Source: Sphingomonas morindae (GTDB taxonomy: Bacteria; Pseudomonadota; Alphaproteobacteria; Sphingomonadales; Sphingomonadaceae). Taken from it: DNA of 64,000 nucleotides. The notes below the pieces were generated by a model that made no database searches, was not told the DNA's origin, and saw only the letters and a program-made list of their open reading frames with translations. The translations under genes were made by a program, and so were the position numbers. Shown in pieces: positions 54,855-61,468 of this stretch (the first letter of the stretch is position 1; each line of letters opens with the position of its first letter). The stretch spans positions 1,504,001 to 1,568,000 of the forward strand of contig NZ_CP084930.1 of assembly GCF_023822065.1 (NCBI RefSeq), read 5' to 3'.

Positions 54855-55262
54855 TCAGCAATTATTGCCCGACCGCTCGATCGCCCGGCCCGCCAGCGCG
54901 CCCGCGCCGCCGCCCAGCACCGTGCCCAGCGTGCGGTCGCCATAGCCCGCCAGGCCATTGCCAAGCAGGCCGCCCGCGATCGCGCCGATCACCGCGCCGG
55001 TCGTGCCATCGCGGTGGCAGCGATAGCGATAGTCGGACCGGCGATAATAGCCGCCACCCCGGTCATAGCCGCCGCGCGCATAATAGCCGCGATCATAGGC
55101 GCCGCGCCCGTCATAGGCGCGCCGGTCATAGCCACGATCGCCGTAATAGCCCTGGTCATAGCCATAGCCGCCCCAGCCGGGCTGCGCGATCGCCGCCGCG
55201 GGAACCGCCGCCGCCGCGACGCTGGCCGCCAGCGCCATGCCCATCATGATCTTGCGTGCCAT
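54855..55262 (-). CDS. Glycine-zipper protein with Tyr/Gly/Arg-rich repeats
   Basis: 135 residues. A signal peptide (about 1-26, LAASVAAAAVPAAAIAQ) precedes a region of degenerate GYD/RGGY/DRGYY repeats (about 28-78) and a glycine-zipper segment GTTGAVIGAIAGGLLGNGLAG followed by GTVLGGGAGALAGRAIE, the Rick_17kDa/glycine-zipper 2TM type. Such proteins sit in the outer envelope in Rickettsia-like families. AAAGGA precedes the start. Role unknown; the aromatic repeat region resembles low-complexity phase-separating or adhesive sequence. Confidence 0.8.
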   Translation of the reverse strand: MARKIMMGMALAASVAAAAVPAAAIAQPGWGGYGYDQGYYGDRGYDRRAYDGRGAYDRGYYARGGYDRGGGYYRRSDYRYRCHRDGTTGAVIGAIAGGLLGNGLAGYGDRTLGTVLGGGAGALAGRAIERSGNNC

Positions 55263-55375
55263 CGTCCTGATCCTTTCCGCGACCTCTCTTGGTCGATGGT
55301 CCGGGTCTAGCGGAGTCGGGCTGAGGCCGGGCTGAATGGCCCGTGCAACGGCCGTTCATGTCGGCGCCGCCGCGA

Positions 55376-56554
55376 TCAGCGGCCCACCTCGTCCGGATGC
55401 CGCGCCTTCCACAGCATCGCCGCATGAATCCGCCGCGCGACGCTCGGATGATCGTAGAAGAGCATCTCCTCGATCGGATTGGGCGTCGCCGCGCGATAGG
55501 CGATCGTCTTGACCAGCGCGCGCGAGAGGCCGTCGGGCTCGTGCGCCACCCGGAGTGAGAAGCGATCCGCGTCGCTTTCCTGGGTGCGCGTCCAGCCGTT
55601 CATCAGCGGCGTCGCGATCAGCCCCAGCGTCAGCGCCACCATCACCAGCACCGGCAGCCCGGCGGGATCGGCGATGCCGCCCAGCCCGCGCGCGCCCAGC
55701 AGCCGGGCGGCGGGCGCGAACAGCCGGTCGGTGCCCCAGAGCAGCGCGACCGCGATCAGGCTCATCACCAGCGCGCCGATCAGCGCGTGATAATGGCGGT
55801 AATGCCCCATCTCATGGCCCACCACGCCGCGCACCTCGGCGAGGTCGGCGCCCTGCTTGGTCATGGTGTCGCTCATCGCCACGCGCGCGGTGCCGAACAG
55901 GCCGGAGACATTGGCGGTGTAGCGCTCGGACTGTTTGGACCCGTCATAGACGAGGATCTTGTCCGAAGGCACGCCGGCGCGCTGCGCCAGCGCCACGATC
56001 GCGTCGCGCGTCGGTCCCGGCGGCGCGGGCCGGTAGCGGTTGAACAGGGGCTCGATGGCGACCGGCCCGATCACCAGCAGCACCACCACCATCGCGGCCA
56101 CGACCAGGCCCGACCAGGCCCACCAGCGGCGCGGGGTGCGGCGCATCAGCGCGTAGACGGCGATGGCCACCAGGCTCAGCACCAGCGCCGAGATCGCGGT
56201 CGAGAGCAGCGCATCGCCCAGCCAGCCGCCAAAGCCCTGCGTGCTCAGCCCATAGGCGCGTTCGCGCGCCCATTGCGCATAGACGGCCCAGGGCAGGGTC
56301 AGCGCGAAGGCCGCTAGATAATAGACCAGCGCCACCAGCCAGGCGGCGCGATTGGGCCGCGCCGCGAAGCGGGTGCGCAGCCGCGCGAGCATGCCGCTCT
56401 TCAGGATCAGCCAGGCGGCGAGCATGTCCGCCGCCCAGTTCCACAAGATCAGCCATTCGCTGCCGCGTGTATAGGCGAGCGCCTTGGCATGGGCGGCGGC
56501 CGGCAGCGTCGCCAGATAGGCGGCTGTGGCGGCATCGGGATCAAAGGCGGTCAC
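55376..56554 (-). CDS. M48 family Ste24-type membrane metalloprotease
   Basis: 392 residues from GTG 56554, which has GAGGAG 9 nt upstream; the TTG at 56563 directly abuts that Shine-Dalgarno and is disfavoured. Several transmembrane helices surround the zinc motif VVGHEMGHYRHYH and the downstream QESDADRFSLRVA ligand motif, as in CAAX protease Ste24/HtpX relatives. It cleaves membrane-protein or lipoprotein precursors. There is no sigma-32 site visible to suggest a heat-shock role. Confidence 0.9.
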   Translation of the reverse strand: MTAFDPDAATAAYLATLPAAAHAKALAYTRGSEWLILWNWAADMLAAWLILKSGMLARLRTRFAARPNRAAWLVALVYYLAAFALTLPWAVYAQWARERAYGLSTQGFGGWLGDALLSTAISALVLSLVAIAVYALMRRTPRRWWAWSGLVVAAMVVVLLVIGPVAIEPLFNRYRPAPPGPTRDAIVALAQRAGVPSDKILVYDGSKQSERYTANVSGLFGTARVAMSDTMTKQGADLAEVRGVVGHEMGHYRHYHALIGALVMSLIAVALLWGTDRLFAPAARLLGARGLGGIADPAGLPVLVMVALTLGLIATPLMNGWTRTQESDADRFSLRVAHEPDGLSRALVKTIAYRAATPNPIEEMLFYDHPSVARRIHAAMLWKARHPDEVGR

Positions 56555-56640
56555 ACCACGCAACTCCTCGCAAAGCGAAGAGCATAGCAGCGAAGCCGGG
56601 CGCGCCTAGCCGGCGCCGGCGCCGGGCGGGCGGGGCTAAG

Positions 56641-56835
56641 CTAAGCGGGGTCGGAGCGCGGCGGCAGCGGCCGCGCCGCCTCCACCAGCAGCACGGGCAC
56701 GCCCGCCACGATCGGATAGGCGAGGCCCGCGGCGTCCGAGATCAGCAGTCCGGCGGCGGGCTCGTGGCGGAGCGGCGTGCGCGTCACGGGGCAGACCAGC
56801 ACCGCCAGCAGCGCGGGATCGAAGCCGCCGCTCAT
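56641..56835 (-). CDS. Trm112-family protein
   Basis: 64 residues. [14 protein letters not shown] at the N-terminus and [21 protein letters not shown] at the C-terminus match the Trm112/UPF0434 family. Eukaryotic Trm112 activates methyltransferases; in bacteria the partner is not established. Only one Cys is present, so the zinc knuckle is probably lost as in many bacterial members. The ATG overlaps the Lon-domain gene stop. Confidence 0.9.
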   Translation of the reverse strand: MSGGFDPALLAVLVCPVTRTPLRHEPAAGLLISDAAGLAYPIVAGVPVLLVEAARPLPPRSDPA

Positions 56836-57449
56836 TGCAGCGTGCCGCCTTCCTCATTGTCGCCCAGGCGGAAGAAGCGGAGCAGCTGGGCGACAAGCTC
56901 GGCGCGCTCCGCCAGCCCGGACGCCTCGAGCAGCGCCTGCTTGGTCGCGACATCGAAGGGGGCGACCTGCGCCACCGCGCTCACCAGCGATTCATCGTCC
57001 AGCCGGCTCACCGCGTCCCAGTCGATCACATAGCCGCGCTGCTCGGCGAAGCGCCGCGCCTCGCGCTCGATATCGGCGCGCAGCATCATCGCCAGCGTGC
57101 CGGCGTCGCCGGCATCGGCGGCGAAGCTGTCGGTATCGGCCTCGATCTGGCGGAAGGGCGTGGCGACATCGAGTTCGCGGAGCATGCGGAAGCGGGTGCG
57201 CCCCTCGAGGATCAGGTTGAAGCGGCCATCCTCCAGCGCCTGCACGTCGATGATGTGGCCGACACAGCCGACCTCGAACAGCGGCGGCCGCGCGCCCTCG
57301 CCGCGCGGCTGGATCATGCCGATGCGGCGGTCGCGCGCCATCGCGTCGCTGACGAGCGCGCGGTAGCGCGGCTCGAAAATGTGCAGCGGCAGGTGCGCGC
57401 GCGGAAAGAGCAGCGCGCCCGCCAGCGGGAAGATCGAGAGCCGGACCAC
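56832..57449 (-). CDS. LON substrate-binding-domain protein
   Basis: 205 residues from GTG 57449. [32 protein letters not shown] at the N-terminus is the LON-N/PUA-like signature, followed by [24 protein letters not shown]; the helical C-terminus has no ATPase or protease part. Stand-alone LON-N proteins may bind unfolded or misfolded protein. It is coupled to cnoX (18 nt downstream) and to the Trm112 gene. Confidence 0.9.
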   Translation of the reverse strand: MVRLSIFPLAGALLFPRAHLPLHIFEPRYRALVSDAMARDRRIGMIQPRGEGARPPLFEVGCVGHIIDVQALEDGRFNLILEGRTRFRMLRELDVATPFRQIEADTDSFAADAGDAGTLAMMLRADIEREARRFAEQRGYVIDWDAVSRLDDESLVSAVAQVAPFDVATKQALLEASGLAERAELVAQLLRFFRLGDNEEGGTLQ

Positions 57450-57467
57450 CGGGCGCGCCGCTGCGGG

Positions 57468-58385
57468 TCAGGTGAAGAGGATCGCGGAGAGCCGGCGGCG
57501 CTGCGCCGACACCCAGGGATCCTCCAGCCCCACCGCCGCGAACAGGGTGAGCAGCTTGTCCTTGGCGGCGCCCTCGTTCCAGCCGCGATCGGCGGCGATG
57601 ATGGCGAGCAGCGCATCGGCCGCGCCGTCGCGATCGCCCGCCGCCATCAGCGCCTGGGCGAGATCGAAGCGGCGGCCGAGATCCTCGGGCGCGGCATCGG
57701 CGGCGGCGCGCAGCTGCGCGATATCGCCCGCCGGACCGGCCTCGCGGGCAAGCGCCAGCGCCGCGCGCAGCTGCGCCAGCGCGGGATCCTTGGCCTTGGC
57801 CTCGGGCAGCGCGTCAATCGCCGCCTCGGCCTCGTCGACCCGGCCGAGCGCCAGCAGCGCGCGTCCGCGCGCGGCGACGGCGGCGGCGTCCTCGGGTGCC
57901 ATCTCGGCGACCTGATCGAGAATGCCGAGCGCGCGCTCGGCATCGCCGGCGGCGAGCACCTCCTCGGCCATGGCGATGTAATCGGCCACTTCGGCGGCGA
58001 GATCGGCGCCCTCGCTTTGGATCGGCAATTGGGCGAGCAGCTGGTCGAGGATCCGGGTCAGCTGCCCCTCGGTCCGCGCCTGGCTGAGATCGGCGACGGG
58101 CTGGCCCTGGAACAGCGCATAGACCGTCGGGATCGACTGGACGCGGAACTGGGCCGCGATGAACTTGTCCTTGTCGACATCGATCTTGACCAGCTTCACG
58201 CCGCGATCGGCATAGGCCGCGCACACTTTCTCGATCACCGGACCGAGCTGTTTGCACGGGCCGCACCATTCGGCCCAGAAGTCGACGATGACGAGCTGGG
58301 TCATCGAGGGTTCCACCACGTCGCGCTTGAAGGCGTCCACCGCCGCCCGATCCGCCGCGCTCATCCCCAGGGTCGCCACTGTCAT
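57468..58385 (-). CDS. cnoX: Thioredoxin-TPR co-chaperone CnoX (YbbN)
   Basis: 305 residues. An N-terminal thioredoxin fold with an intact WCGPC motif (DFWAEWCGPCKQLG), then tetratricopeptide repeats to the C-terminus. E. coli YbbN has a degraded SQHC site, so this copy may keep redox activity. CnoX protects substrates for GroEL/DnaK during chlorine stress. The ATG at 58385 abuts GGAGG with no spacer, while the GTG at 58379 lies 6 nt away, so translation may start at the third codon. Confidence 0.9.
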   Translation of the reverse strand: MTVATLGMSAADRAAVDAFKRDVVEPSMTQLVIVDFWAEWCGPCKQLGPVIEKVCAAYADRGVKLVKIDVDKDKFIAAQFRVQSIPTVYALFQGQPVADLSQARTEGQLTRILDQLLAQLPIQSEGADLAAEVADYIAMAEEVLAAGDAERALGILDQVAEMAPEDAAAVAARGRALLALGRVDEAEAAIDALPEAKAKDPALAQLRAALALAREAGPAGDIAQLRAAADAAPEDLGRRFDLAQALMAAGDRDGAADALLAIIAADRGWNEGAAKDKLLTLFAAVGLEDPWVSAQRRRLSAILFT

Positions 58386-58405
58386 CCTCCGTCTGTTCGG
58401 CGGCC

Positions 58406-58435
58406 CTTATGTGGGCGCGCCGGGCCGCCTGCCAA
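58406..58435 (-). promoter_or_regulatory. cnoX operon promoter
   Basis: Minus strand TTGGCA (58435-58430), 18-bp spacer, CATAAG (58411-58406), about 20 nt before the start codon. Confidence 0.5.
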
Positions 58436-58462
58436 GCCTTGCGTTTTTTCCTTCGAATCCTC

Positions 58463-58490
58463 TTGCGGTGCGAAAGGGTGCGGGCTAAGA
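58463..58490 (+). promoter_or_regulatory. Probable tRNA-Gly promoter
   Basis: TTGCGG (58463-58468), 16-bp spacer, CTAAGA (58485-58490). Start near 58497 would give a 37-nt leader before the tRNA. Confidence 0.5.
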
Positions 58491-58533
58491 GCGCCACCTC
58501 ACCGCGGGGCAGCGCCTCGCGGCGGGCGCCAGA

Positions 58534-58608
58534 GCGGGCGTAGCTCAGGGGTAGAGCACAACCTTGCCAAGGTTGGGGTCGAGGGTTCGAATCCCTTCGC
58601 CCGCTCCA
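58534..58608 (+). tRNA. tRNA-Gly (GCC)
   Basis: 75-nt cloverleaf with acceptor GCGGGCG/CGCCCGC, anticodon loop TTGCCAA carrying GCC, T-loop GTTCGAATC and encoded CCA. Located between cnoX and the YiiM-type gene. Confidence 0.97.
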
Positions 58609-58672
58609 GTTTCCACATCCTCGCATCATCGCGGCCGATCCCGGCATCCGGGCCGGGCCGGTGCGCACGCGC

Positions 58673-59371
58673 TCAGCCGGGCTCCGCGTCGGGCCCCAGC
58701 AGCCGCGCCGTCCAATCCTCCACCCGTCCCGTCTCCAGCCGATAGGCGATGAGGCGGTGCCAGGGAGCGGGAAGATCGGGCACGGCCTGCAGCGCGCGCA
58801 GCGTGTCCCGGTCGTGCGGGGTGATGTAGAGCAGGCGCACCAGCCGCGCGATCGTCCAGTCGGGATCGCGGCGATCCACCCGCTCCAGCCGATCTTCGGG
58901 CGCGACCAGCCCCGGCTCCAGCACGCGATAATACCAGCCGGTGCGGCCGCAGGCCTGCACGCGACGCGCCATGTCGGGCTGGGCGAAGCGGCGGTTCAGC
59001 TTCCAGCAGGGCTGGCGCGCCTGGCTCACCTCGATCAGCGCGCCACCCAGGCGGAAGCGATCGCCCAGGGCCATGTCCGTCTCGACCAGCCCGCGCGTGG
59101 CGAGATTTTCGCCAAAGCCGCCCGCCCCGGCCAGCGCCGGCCGATCGCCGATCTCGTCGCGCCAGGCGGCGTAATGGTCGAGCGGATAGTGGTGGAGCGC
59201 CTTGTCCGCGCCGCCATGGTGGCGGCCATCGGCCTGCGCGTCGCCCTCCAGTCCCGCGGCGGAGAGCCAGAGCGGGCGCTCCACCGGCCGCTTGTCGATC
59301 GCGCTGGTCTGCCCGTCGCCGCCGAGCGGCCGCACCGCGCCCACCAGCAGCGCCGAGAGCGCCCAGCTCAT
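58673..59371 (-). CDS. yiiM: YiiM-type MOSC protein (6-N-hydroxylaminopurine resistance)
   Basis: 232 residues. The MOSC core contains GLEGDAQADGRHHGGADKALHHYP, GGFGENLATRGL, the molybdenum-cofactor Cys in SQARQPCWKLN, and the 3-alpha domain ending in RLLG. Motifs line up one-for-one with E. coli YiiM, a molybdenum reductase that detoxifies N-hydroxylated base analogues and trimethylamine N-oxide-like substrates. Its ATG overlaps the amidotransferase stop. Confidence 0.9.
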   Translation of the reverse strand: MSWALSALLVGAVRPLGGDGQTSAIDKRPVERPLWLSAAGLEGDAQADGRHHGGADKALHHYPLDHYAAWRDEIGDRPALAGAGGFGENLATRGLVETDMALGDRFRLGGALIEVSQARQPCWKLNRRFAQPDMARRVQACGRTGWYYRVLEPGLVAPEDRLERVDRRDPDWTIARLVRLLYITPHDRDTLRALQAVPDLPAPWHRLIAYRLETGRVEDWTARLLGPDAEPG

Positions 59372-60099
59372 GCCGGCAGCGCCGCGAGCCATTCGGCGAG
59401 CATCGCGTCGCCCGCCACGCGCAGCCCCGCGCCGTGGCGCGCCGCCTCGGCACGCAGCCGGCGCGGATCGATCCCGGCCGCCGCCAGCTCCGCCGCATGG
59501 CCGATCAGCCAGCGCTCGAAGGCGGCGCCGCACAGGATTTCCGGATGGAATTGCAGCCCCAATATCGCCGGGCCGAGCGCGAAGGCCTGGTTCGCGCAGG
59601 CGGGCGTCGCGGCCAGCCGCACGGCGCCTTCGGGGATGGCGAACATGTCGCCATGCCAATGCAGCATCGGCGTCTCGGCCAGGTGCCGCAACGGCGAGGC
59701 GCGGCCGGCGGGCGTGAGATCGAGCGGCGCGAAGCCGATCTCCTTGGCGCCCATGGGCGCCACCTCCGCACCCAGCGCGGCGGCGATCAGCTGCGCCCCC
59801 AGGCAGAGGCCGAGCAGCGGGCGCCGCGCCGCCAGCCGCGGCCGCAGCGCCGCCAGCACCTCGTCCAGCACCGGATAGGCGTCCGCCTCATAGACGCCGA
59901 TCGGACCGCCCAGCACGATCACCAGCGCCGGCGCCAGCGGATCGGGGAGCAGCGGCCCGTCGCCGCCAACATCCCGGTAGCGCACCGCATAGCCCGCGGT
60001 CGCCAGCACCGGCGCGAAGCCGCCAAGATCCTCGAAGCCGAGAAAGCGCAGCGCCAGCGCCTCTCCGCGCGGCGCGTCGCCGCCTGTCGATCCGCTCAT
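59368..60099 (-). CDS. Class I glutamine amidotransferase-like protein
   Basis: 243 residues. Catalytic triad positions are visible: the nucleophile Cys in LLGLCLGAQLIA, an HWHGD segment, and FHPEIL near the C-terminus with the His-Glu pair. GGPIGVYEAD and the AP-MGAKEIGF stretch fit the GMP-synthase-like GATase family. The substrate is unknown. ATGA coupling to the YiiM-type gene is the only functional clue. Confidence 0.85.
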   Translation of the reverse strand: MSGSTGGDAPRGEALALRFLGFEDLGGFAPVLATAGYAVRYRDVGGDGPLLPDPLAPALVIVLGGPIGVYEADAYPVLDEVLAALRPRLAARRPLLGLCLGAQLIAAALGAEVAPMGAKEIGFAPLDLTPAGRASPLRHLAETPMLHWHGDMFAIPEGAVRLAATPACANQAFALGPAILGLQFHPEILCGAAFERWLIGHAAELAAAGIDPRRLRAEAARHGAGLRVAGDAMLAEWLAALPA

Positions 60100-60162
60100 C
60101 CCCGCTCCACCCGGCTGTCTGGGGGACGATCCTAGCCCAAGCGCCGGCCCGGCCGCCACGGC

Positions 60163-60531
60163 CTAGTGGCGCGTGGCGCCGATGCCGAGCGGCGGGGCGG
60201 CGAGCCGCAGCGCGACGCGCAGCGGCCCCGCGCCGGCGGCGGCGGAGAGGCGCGCCGGATCGGCGAGCAGGGTGAGCAGCAGCGCCGCATCGTCCCAGCG
60301 GCCGGGGCGGCGCCGCTCGTCCAGCGTCCGGCCGAGCCAGGCCTCGGCGAGATCGAACAGGCTGTCCAGCAGCGGGGTGAGCATCTCGCAGCCGATCGGC
60401 GCGAGCAGGCCGAAGAGGCGCGGCTGGTGCGGCTGGCCCGCCTCGCGCGCCTCGCGGCGGCAGCGCAGCCCGGCGGTGATGAGCGCGGTGGCATCGGCCA
60501 CGGGCGGCGGCGGCGCGGGGGACGGGGCCAT
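60163..60531 (-). CDS. Conserved hypothetical (122 aa)
   Basis: An all-helical prediction with Pro-rich N-terminus, a basic PHQPRLFGLL stretch and Leu-rich helices (CEMLTPLLDSLFDLAEAWLG, DDAALLLTLLADPARL). AGGAGAG precedes the ATG, so translation is likely. No family recognised and no link to the neighbouring cobU. Confidence 0.6.
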   Translation of the reverse strand: MAPSPAPPPPVADATALITAGLRCRREAREAGQPHQPRLFGLLAPIGCEMLTPLLDSLFDLAEAWLGRTLDERRRPGRWDDAALLLTLLADPARLSAAAGAGPLRVALRLAAPPLGIGATRH

Positions 60532-60598
60532 GCGACTCTCCTCTCGCGGCCATTTTAGGGCCGCCGCAACCGGCCCTCAATATTCCGCATGGTCGAAG

Positions 60599-61129
60599 CT
60601 AGAGCGCGGTGGCGGGGTCGAGCCGCAGCAGCCGCCCGGCCACCACCAGAAAGGCGCGGTCGGCGCGCGCCGCCACCGCCTGGTTGAGCCGGCCGGCGGC
60701 GTCGCGGAAGTCGCGCCCGAGCCGGTGCGCGGGCACGATCCCGAGGCCGACCTCGTTGCTGACCAGATAGACGGGCGGCTCCGCCGCGCCCAGCGCCGCC
60801 AGCAGCGCGGCTTCGGCGGCGGCGAGATCATGCCCGGCGAGCAGGATGTTGGTGAGCCAGAGCGTGAGGCAATCGACCAGCACCGCGCCGCCCCGCGCGG
60901 CGTGCAGCGCCTCGGGCAGCGCGATCGGGCAGGCCAAAGTCTGCCAGCGCGGCCCGCGCCGCGCGCGGTGGTGCGCGATCCGCGCCGCCATCTCGTCGTC
61001 GCCCGCCTCGGCGGTGGCGCAATAGAGGAGCGGGCCGTCATGCCGCTCGGCCGCCTGTTCGGCGAGGCGGCTCTTGCCCGAGCGGGCGCCGCCCAGCAGC
61101 AGCGTGATCGTCCCCATCTTGTCTGCCAT
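60599..61129 (-). CDS. cobU: Adenosylcobinamide kinase/guanylyltransferase
   Basis: 176 residues. P-loop GGARSGKSRLAE near the N-terminus, the phosphotransfer His region HHRARRGPRW, and the GLGIVPAHRLGRDFRDAAGRLNQAVA nucleotide site identify CobU/CobP, which phosphorylates and guanylylates adenosylcobinamide in late B12 assembly. The ATG at 61129 and a second at 61117 are both possible. It diverges from the riboswitch-btuB unit. A CTAGGG lies 9 nt upstream of the start. Confidence 0.95.
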   Translation of the reverse strand: MADKMGTITLLLGGARSGKSRLAEQAAERHDGPLLYCATAEAGDDEMAARIAHHRARRGPRWQTLACPIALPEALHAARGGAVLVDCLTLWLTNILLAGHDLAAAEAALLAALGAAEPPVYLVSNEVGLGIVPAHRLGRDFRDAAGRLNQAVAARADRAFLVVAGRLLRLDPATAL

Positions 61130-61154
61130 CCCATACGGCCCTAGAGGCGGCCGC

Positions 61155-61330
61155 GCGACAGGTTCCCAGAGATGGGATTGAAAGGGAAGCCGGAAGCGCC
61201 CCGCAGGGGTGGCCAGCCGGCGCTGCCCCCGCAACTGTACCCGGCGAGCCTCGCCCATTCTGGCCACTGGATCCTTGATCCGGGAAGGCCGGGCGCGGTG
61301 GAGACCCGGAAGCCAGGAGACCTGCCCGTC
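61155..61330 (+). promoter_or_regulatory. Cobalamin riboswitch
   Basis: The conserved cobalamin aptamer parts are present: GGTTCCC near 61161, GGGAAGCCGG, the GCTGCCCCCGCAACTGTA core, and the B12 box AGCCAGGAGACCTGCC at 61311-61326. It lies upstream of btuB and should switch translation or transcription off when adenosylcobalamin is abundant. Confidence 0.95.
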
Positions 61331-61410
61331 GCGGTTGTCCTTCGCGCGGACGGGGTGTGCCGGGCGATCGAGGGATGCTCCTCGCGTGACGACGGTCCTT
61401 GGGCGTGCGC

Positions 61411-61436
61411 CCGGCGGCCGGTCTGCCGGCTGCCGG
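61411..61436 (+). promoter_or_regulatory. Hairpin in riboswitch expression platform
   Basis: An 11-bp stem (61411-61421 with 61426-61436, one G-U) with loop TCTG. Just after it CCCGC (61445-61449) can pair with GCGGG (61453-61457), the ribosome binding site of btuB, suggesting translational control. Confidence 0.5.
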
Positions 61437-61468
61437 ATGCGGCGCCCGCAACGCGGGGGAATATCTTG

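Noticed and set aside
61172-61468. Upstream extension of btuB to ATG 61172
   Set aside because: That region is the cobalamin aptamer; the signal peptide and ribosome-binding site place the start at 61469.
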